This document shows positions 30,173 to 35,155 of a DNA stretch of 35,155 bases, one piece after another. Each line of letters starts with the position of its first letter. Within the stretch, counting starts at the first letter, position 1. The position numbers were made by a program, and so were the translations under genes. The stretch spans positions 1 to 35,155 of the forward strand of contig CAJTIU010000045.1 in assembly GCA_910576335.1 (NCBI GenBank), given 5' to 3'. A model generated the notes under the pieces. That model did no database searches and was not told where the DNA came from. It worked only from the letters and a program-made list of their open reading frames with translations. This DNA comes from Lachnospiraceae bacterium. Lineage in GTDB: Bacteria; Bacillota; Clostridia; Lachnospirales; Lachnospiraceae.

Positions 30173-32836
30173 ATGAAGAAAAAAGCTATGCAGAGGAGAT
30201 GCAGAAAAATATTAACTATACTATGCTTTACTTTTTTATGTATTATTGGAATATCAGTTCATGTTCAGGCGGATACTGATATAGGTGTGTCGGAGCTTAC
30301 AGAAGATGAAAGATATAATTCGGAGTATTATAAACCGATTACCAAAAGGGCAAAAACACGTGCAGCATCAATGGATAGTTTTGAAAATAAAATCGTGACG
30401 GCATTACAGAAATTTGAAAAAACGATTGATATTTCAGAGTACGGATTATCTGAAGAAAAAGAACTTCAAACAGCTTATTATCAGATTTTGAATGATCATG
30501 CGGAGTTGTTCTATGTGACTAGTAAGTTTAGGTATTCTTACAATCAAACTGGTATTCTGTCCATAGTGCCCGAGTACAACATGACAGATAAGCAACAGAT
30601 AGAAGCAATTCAAAACAAAATGGAGGCTGCAGTTAGCGAAGCTCTTTCTCTCGTTTCAAATGATATGGAAGATTATGAGAAGGCATTGGCTGTTCATGAC
30701 TGGCTGGTTAAGTATTGTGAATACGATTACGAAAACTATCTTAAAGACCCAAACCAAATACCGCCAAAATCCCACACTGCCCGGGGCGCATTAGTAGATA
30801 AAGTTGCCGTGTGTGACGGATATGCCAAAGCGTATTCGTACATTATGCAGACAAAGCTTGGAATTACATGCGGTATTGTCTCTAGCGATTCCATGAATCA
30901 TGCCTGGAATATGATACAGATTGGAAATCATTATTATCATGTAGATGTCACTTGGGATGATCCTACATGGGATTGTATTGGAAGAGTACAGCATACTTAT
31001 TTTCTGCTTAGTGATCAAACGATTCAAATCAAAAAGACTCAGCATACTGGTTGGGAGACTTCCGTAGTAGCAGGCGATACTTCATATGAAAACGGACTTT
31101 GGGGAAGTACTGAAAGCGGTGTTGTTTATTATAGCGGGAATTGGTATTTTGTTGATAATGCTGCTAGAAAAATAAAGAAGACAACAAATATTTTGAATGG
31201 ATCGCCAGAGGAATGTTATTCCTTTAAAGAATTTTGGGAGACCTCTAGCAGTAGTTATTACGAAAAAGCATATTCTTACCTTTGGCTGTATCAGAATAAG
31301 CTGTACTTTAATGATGCTAAAAAAATTTACAGTATGTCGTTTGCAACAGATAAGACAACCGCCATTTATGAACCTTCCGGTCTGTCTGTCGGTACGAATA
31401 TTTATGGCTTTAAACTGGAGGACGGGGTGTTGAAGTATGCGCTTCAGACAGTACCTGTTTTGCAGGAATCTCAAAGCAAGTATATTCATACAGCTCCTTT
31501 GCCGGGAGTTCCTCCTTGTACGAATCATGAATGGGATGATGGGACTGTCACCAAAGAAGCCACCTGTTTCCAAGAAGGGGTTAAGACATTTACATGCATG
31601 CAGTGTAGTGCTTCAAAAACAGAGACAATTCCGAAAACAAATGAACATAAAAGTACAGAAATCAGGAATCGGAAGGAAGCCACTTGCAAGGAAGCAGGCT
31701 ACAGCGGAGATACTTATTGCAAAGACTGTGGTACACAATTGAAGAAAGGCGCGATTATTCCTGCTACGAGTGAACACGAGTGGGAGGATGGAATAATCAT
31801 CAAAGAAGCTACGTGTTCGATGACAGGCATTAAGCAACTTATATGCAAGCACTGTAACACGGCAAAAGAAGAGGAGACGCCATTAACTGAACATAAGAAT
31901 ACAGAGATTAGAGACCAAAAAGATGCCACCTGTAAGGAGACAGGATATACAGGAGATACCTACTGTAAAGATTGTAACACAAAATTAGAAACAGGAAAAA
32001 TGATCCCTGTCAGCAATGTGCATAGTTGGGATAATGGCTCCGTGATCATGCCAGTCACCTGTTTATTGGAGGGAGAAAAAGAGTTTACTTGTGTTCTATG
32101 TGGAGAGAAGAAGACGGAGACTATCCTGGCCACGGGTCACAGGAATACAGAAATTAGAAATAAAGAAGAGGCCACCTGTAAAGAGGAGGGCTACAGTGGA
32201 GACACTTATTGTAAAGACTGTGGTACAATAGTGGAGAAGGGAGAAGTAGTTCCCGCGACAGGCAAACATGTCTGGGATAATGGAGTCATTATAAAAGAAG
32301 CGACAAATTCGGAAAAAGGAACCAGAATACGGACATGTAGTCAGTGTGGTGAATCAAAAACGGAAGAAATTCCGGCAATAGGGTCTGCTCCTGCACCAAA
32401 GAAAGGAACTGTCCTAAAATCAGGCAATTATTCTTACCGCGTGACAAAATCTAGCGCAAAAAATGGTATCGTTGAATTTTACAAAGCCGGAGGAAATGCC
32501 AAGTCTCTTACAATTCCTTCAACTGTCACGATTAATGGGATTACCTATAAGGTAACAAGTGTAAGAGCAAAAGCATTTAAAAACAACAAAAAGATAAGCC
32601 GTGTTACTATAGGCAGCAATATCACTGCCATAGGGAAGGAAGCTTTTTCCGGGTGTAAAAATTTAAAGAATATTACCATTAAATCTACTAAGTTAACAAG
32701 TGTTGGAAAAAATGTAATCAAGAATATTCATAAAAAAGCGGTTATTAAGTGTCCGTCTAAAAAATTGAAAAAATATAAATCGCTTTTTAAAGCTAAAACA
32801 GGTTTTAAGAAAAAAACAATGAAGATAAAAAAATAA
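30173..32836 (+). CDS. Secreted transglutaminase-like protein with Cys repeats and a BspA-like C-terminus
   Basis: This 887-residue protein starts at the ATG at 30173. After a signal peptide (about 15-35) there is a helical region, then a transglutaminase-like domain with a likely triad Cys214 (VAVCDGYAKAY), His243 (MNHAWNMI) and Asp258 (YHVDVTWDDPTW). Residues about 450-735 hold seven alternating cysteine-rich repeats of two kinds: H-x-WDDG...CxxC...KTETIP and HKxTEIRNxKEATCKExGYSGDTYCKDCG. A BspA-like leucine-rich repeat end (ITIPSTVTINGITYKVTSV and similar) closes it. It is likely a surface protein that remodels or crosslinks peptides, or a peptidase. The earlier in-frame ATG at 30140 lacks a signal-peptide-compatible start. 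Confidence 0.88.
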   Translation: MKKKAMQRRCRKILTILCFTFLCIIGISVHVQADTDIGVSELTEDERYNSEYYKPITKRAKTRAASMDSFENKIVTALQKFEKTIDISEYGLSEEKELQTAYYQILNDHAELFYVTSKFRYSYNQTGILSIVPEYNMTDKQQIEAIQNKMEAAVSEALSLVSNDMEDYEKALAVHDWLVKYCEYDYENYLKDPNQIPPKSHTARGALVDKVAVCDGYAKAYSYIMQTKLGITCGIVSSDSMNHAWNMIQIGNHYYHVDVTWDDPTWDCIGRVQHTYFLLSDQTIQIKKTQHTGWETSVVAGDTSYENGLWGSTESGVVYYSGNWYFVDNAARKIKKTTNILNGSPEECYSFKEFWETSSSSYYEKAYSYLWLYQNKLYFNDAKKIYSMSFATDKTTAIYEPSGLSVGTNIYGFKLEDGVLKYALQTVPVLQESQSKYIHTAPLPGVPPCTNHEWDDGTVTKEATCFQEGVKTFTCMQCSASKTETIPKTNEHKSTEIRNRKEATCKEAGYSGDTYCKDCGTQLKKGAIIPATSEHEWEDGIIIKEATCSMTGIKQLICKHCNTAKEEETPLTEHKNTEIRDQKDATCKETGYTGDTYCKDCNTKLETGKMIPVSNVHSWDNGSVIMPVTCLLEGEKEFTCVLCGEKKTETILATGHRNTEIRNKEEATCKEEGYSGDTYCKDCGTIVEKGEVVPATGKHVWDNGVIIKEATNSEKGTRIRTCSQCGESKTEEIPAIGSAPAPKKGTVLKSGNYSYRVTKSSAKNGIVEFYKAGGNAKSLTIPSTVTINGITYKVTSVRAKAFKNNKKISRVTIGSNITAIGKEAFSGCKNLKNITIKSTKLTSVGKNVIKNIHKKAVIKCPSKKLKKYKSLFKAKTGFKKKTMKIKK

Positions 32837-32923
32837 CCTGTAGGCCAGATTTTGTAATATTCAGATCAGTCAGCACAAATACTGTGCTGACTGTAAAGCA
32901 TATACCGGAAAGGATGTGGTAAT

Positions 32924-33481
32924 TTGGGACTTACAGAAGATAGGTATATGAAAGACGAGAAGATCAACGGTGTAATATACGACATGTCTCCGTCGCCGGA
33001 TTACAGGCATGGTATTGTTGACAGTAACATCCATACAATTATAAAGCAGGGATTAAAGAATAGCATTTGCCTCGTATCTATTGAAAATCTGGATTATAAA
33101 TATCATCCAGACGAAAACGATGATTATGTATGTCCTGATATTATGGTCATATGCGATAGGAAGCATTTAAAAGGCGGGAGTTACAGCGGTACTCCAAAAT
33201 TCATAGCTGAAACACTGAGTCCGTCTACAGCAAAGATTGACAAAATAGAAAAAAAGGATATTTACGAAAGGGCGGGTGTGGAGGAGTACTGGATCATTTC
33301 ACCCCAGGGTTTTCTTGACATTTATTACTTGGAAGACGGGAAGTATTCCTTGAATCAGAGCTATATGATAGAGAGTGATCAGGAAGCGGAATGCTATAAT
33401 GCGGAAACAGAGATAAGTCTGAGAGCATTCCCGCATATTAAGATGACGCTGGCACAGATTTTTGAGGGTGTTGATAAGTAA
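32924..33481 (+). CDS. Uma2-family PD-(D/E)XK endonuclease
   Basis: This 185-residue protein matches Uma2/DUF820: INGVIYDMSPSPDYRHGIVDSNIHTIIKQGL, the nuclease core VCPDIMVICDRK and PKFIAETLSPSTAKIDKIEKKDIYERAGVEEYWII (PD and E-x-L signature). A TTG at 32924 after GGAAAGGATG keeps the family's N-terminal helix; the first ATG is eight codons later. Uma2 proteins are abundant in cyanobacteria and some Firmicutes and are thought to be nucleases of uncertain function. It stands alone, upstream of a perfect inverted-repeat terminator. Confidence 0.88.
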   Translation: MGLTEDRYMKDEKINGVIYDMSPSPDYRHGIVDSNIHTIIKQGLKNSICLVSIENLDYKYHPDENDDYVCPDIMVICDRKHLKGGSYSGTPKFIAETLSPSTAKIDKIEKKDIYERAGVEEYWIISPQGFLDIYYLEDGKYSLNQSYMIESDQEAECYNAETEISLRAFPHIKMTLAQIFEGVDK

Positions 33482-33494
33482 AAGCGGCCAATTT

Positions 33495-33526
33495 GGGACG
33501 GGGCATTTTTAAAAATGCCCCGTCCC
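33495..33526. terminator. Bidirectional terminator between convergent genes
   Basis: GGGACGGGGCATTTTT is followed directly by its exact complement, giving a 16-bp palindrome between the Uma2 gene and the convergent permease. The AT-rich centre and GC arms make it a strong structure on either strand. Similar GGGACGGGG palindromes recur in Lachnospiraceae as I recall. Confidence 0.75.
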
Positions 33527-33531
33527 CAACT

Positions 33532-34914
33532 TTACAGAAGTATATATTTTACGATAAATAGAATGGCCAGTACATACATGAGCCAGCTGATTTTCTTTTC
33601 CTTTGCTTTTCCGGACAGTATGTTTAGCGCTACATAAGAGATCACACCCATGGAAATTCCTTCGGAGATGCTGTAGAAGAACGGCATTGCTGCGATACAG
33701 ATATAGCAGGGGAGCGCCTCTGAGATATCCTTAAAATCAATATTTGCCACATTTGTCAGCATGTAGAATCCGACAATAATGAGTGCCGGCGCTGTGGCAA
33801 ATGAGGGGATTGCCAGGAAAATGGGTGACAGGAACAGGGAGAGTCCGAAGAGGACTGCAGTTGTTACGGAGGTAAGGCCTGTTCGTCCGCCTTCTGTTAC
33901 GCCGGAAGCACTCTCTACGAAGGTGGTTGTGGTGGTTGTTCCGATTGCAGCGCCGACGGTGGTCGCAACTGCGTCAGCCATAAGGGCGCCCTTGATGCGC
34001 GGGAGCCTGCCGTCTTTATCCAGCATGTCCGCTTTTGAAGCTACGCCGATCAGTGTGCCGATTGTATCGAACATATCTACGAACAGAAATGCAAAGATGA
34101 CGGTTACAAAATTCAGTGAGAAGATTCCGTCAAACTGGAGTTTCCCGAAAACAGGCATGATACTGGGTACAGACAGACCGTTGCTGAAGTCAGGAAGCAG
34201 TCCGTAAAAGCCAAGCTCGGGATTTGGTACATAGATCCCTGCAAGCTGGCAGATAATTCCAAGGAGCCAGGTGATCAGAATTCCCCACAGAATATTGCCC
34301 TTAATATTTCTGATTACAAGGATTCCTGTGATAATCACACCGATTACAGCGAGGAGTACGGTGATGCCTGCATCGTGAAAGCCTGCCTCTACTCCATTTA
34401 CGAGATTGTATTTATCTATAGAAAACAATTCTACCAGAGTTGAGCCGCCGACAACAATATTTGCATTCTGGAGTCCGATAAATGCAATGAAAAGGCCGAT
34501 TCCCACGCTGACTGCTGCTTTTAGATTCAACGGAATTGCGTTAAAGATCGCTTCGCGGACATTTGTAAGGGAAAGAATGATGAATATAATACCTTCTATA
34601 AATACAGCGGTGAGTGCCACTTCCCATTTGTAGCCCATGTTCATGACTACGGTATATGTGAAATACGCATTCAGTCCCATGCCCGGTGCGAGTGCAAATG
34701 GATAGTTTGCCAAAAGTGCCATTAGAAGTGTGCCGAGAAGTGAGGCAAGCGCTGTCGCAGTAAATACGGCGCCCTGATCCATTCCGGCTTCTGCGAGGAT
34801 GCCTGGATTAACGGCAAGAATATATGCCATGGTCATAAACGTTGTAATACCGGCAAGCACCTCAGTCTTAACATCTGTGTTGTTTTCTTTTAGTTTGAAA
34901 AATTTTTCTAACAT
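33532..34914 (-). CDS. NCS2-family purine permease (AzgA/PbuG-type)
   Basis: This 460-residue multi-helix protein is an AzgA-type hypoxanthine/guanine/adenine permease: LKENNTDVKTEVLAGITTFMTMAYILAVNPGIL, then ALAPGMGLNAYF, VFIEGIIFIILSLTNVREAIF, FLFVDMFDTIGTLIGVASKADMLD, and TTVGAAIGTTTTTTFVESASGVTEGGRTGLTSV. Twelve or more hydrophobic segments fit a proton-coupled symporter. The ATG at 34914 follows GGGAGG. No purine-riboswitch-like sequence is visible in the 240 bases upstream, where a promoter at 34964-34992 is clear. Confidence 0.95.
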   Translation of the reverse strand: MLEKFFKLKENNTDVKTEVLAGITTFMTMAYILAVNPGILAEAGMDQGAVFTATALASLLGTLLMALLANYPFALAPGMGLNAYFTYTVVMNMGYKWEVALTAVFIEGIIFIILSLTNVREAIFNAIPLNLKAAVSVGIGLFIAFIGLQNANIVVGGSTLVELFSIDKYNLVNGVEAGFHDAGITVLLAVIGVIITGILVIRNIKGNILWGILITWLLGIICQLAGIYVPNPELGFYGLLPDFSNGLSVPSIMPVFGKLQFDGIFSLNFVTVIFAFLFVDMFDTIGTLIGVASKADMLDKDGRLPRIKGALMADAVATTVGAAIGTTTTTTFVESASGVTEGGRTGLTSVTTAVLFGLSLFLSPIFLAIPSFATAPALIIVGFYMLTNVANIDFKDISEALPCYICIAAMPFFYSISEGISMGVISYVALNILSGKAKEKKISWLMYVLAILFIVKYILL

Positions 34915-34963
34915 GTTTTTCCTCCCTTTTCTCTCATAATCAGTTAGATTAAATAACTATTTT

Positions 34964-34992
34964 ATTTTACCAAAATGAAGTGTAAAAGTAAA
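34964..34992 (-). promoter_or_regulatory. Promoter of the purine permease
   Basis: TTTACT (34987-34992), 17 bases, then TAAAAT (34964-34969) preceded by TGG, an extended -10. It lies about 50 bases ahead of the start codon. Confidence 0.6.
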
Positions 34993-35033
34993 GTTATTAG
35001 TTATCGCCCCGAATAATAATATGATTTAGGTGT

Positions 35034-35055
35034 CAAAAGGTACGACCTTTTTGAA
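35034..35055. repeat. Inverted repeat upstream of the permease
   Basis: TCAAAAGGT-ACG-ACCTTTTTGA is a near-perfect hairpin in the divergent intergenic region. It could end transcription or bind a regulator. The remaining bases to the right edge hold a TATAAT at 35121-35126 and a TTGGAGG ribosome site near 35144, so a plus-strand gene probably begins just outside the window. Confidence 0.5.
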
Positions 35056-35155
35056 CGATAACTGTTCTTTGAAAACTGAATATATTGTTGTAAAACACTG
35101 TATTTTCCATTCATTTCAAGTATAATGTAATCAGCAAGAATGATTGGAGGCCCTC

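Noticed and set aside
35060-35080. TGTTCTTTGAAAACT resembling an rRNA boxA or spacer sequence
   Set aside because: No rRNA or tRNA sequence follows; a ribosome site near 35144 suggests a protein gene instead.
34915-35155. Purine riboswitch ahead of the NCS2 permease
   Set aside because: The conserved loop sequences of the purine aptamer are not found; only a simple extended -10 promoter and an inverted repeat are visible.

Overview
The window looks like a gut Lachnospiraceae-type Firmicute (Clostridia). The supporting signs are strong AGGAGG ribosome sites, TTGACA/TATAAT promoters, a YlmC/YmxH sporulation-type gene, and GC-rich mobile DNA of the Tn4451/Tn1549 type next to a moderately AT-rich chromosome. 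The genus cannot be fixed from the sequence alone.

Layout. (1) About 1-4383: the right part of an integrative mobilizable element (called IME-A here), with DUF3847, a replication-initiator-like HTH protein, a small Cys-rich protein, HTH regulators, a DUF6442-like membrane protein and TnpV. It runs off the left edge and appears to cut a maff2 gene. (2) About 4377-5513 and 19199-25750: backbone of an integrative conjugative element (ICE), all on the minus strand: ParB-like protein, DUF4406-like protein, cytosine methyltransferase, ArdA, DUF3991/TOPRIM protein, PcfB, VirD4/TraG and Maff2. (3) About 5514-19200: a second mobilizable element (IME-B, 13,687 bp) inserted inside virD4. It carries a large serine recombinase, TnpV, sigma-like regulators, a MobA/MobL relaxase with a recognisable IncQ-like oriT, replication genes, and AT-rich cargo. 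(4) About 25750-35155: chromosome with carbamate kinase, ferredoxin, YlmC/YmxH, GNAT acetyltransferase, three secreted proteins, a Uma2 nuclease and an NCS2 purine permease.

Most notable content. At the virD4-distal end of IME-B sits a self-contained two-gene unit with its own promoter and flanking terminators: a TIR-domain protein and a two-helix membrane protein with a macro domain. This is the architecture of a type II Thoeris anti-phage system. The IME-B junctions share CGG, and joining the flanks across it restores an uninterrupted virD4 frame of about 606 codons, so excision would repair the coupling protein. As it stands, the Walker A and Walker B motifs are on separate fragments.

Other signals worth checking: a long frame nested inside the methyltransferase gene that resembles a recurrent phage protein; a near-perfect TCGGGCC palindrome just after the stop codon at every non-overlapping ICE gene junction seen here; intrinsic terminators directly ahead of several genes, suggesting attenuation or antitermination; and a secreted transglutaminase-like protein with alternating cysteine-rich repeats. 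All assignments rest on reading motifs and recalling families; no database search was run.
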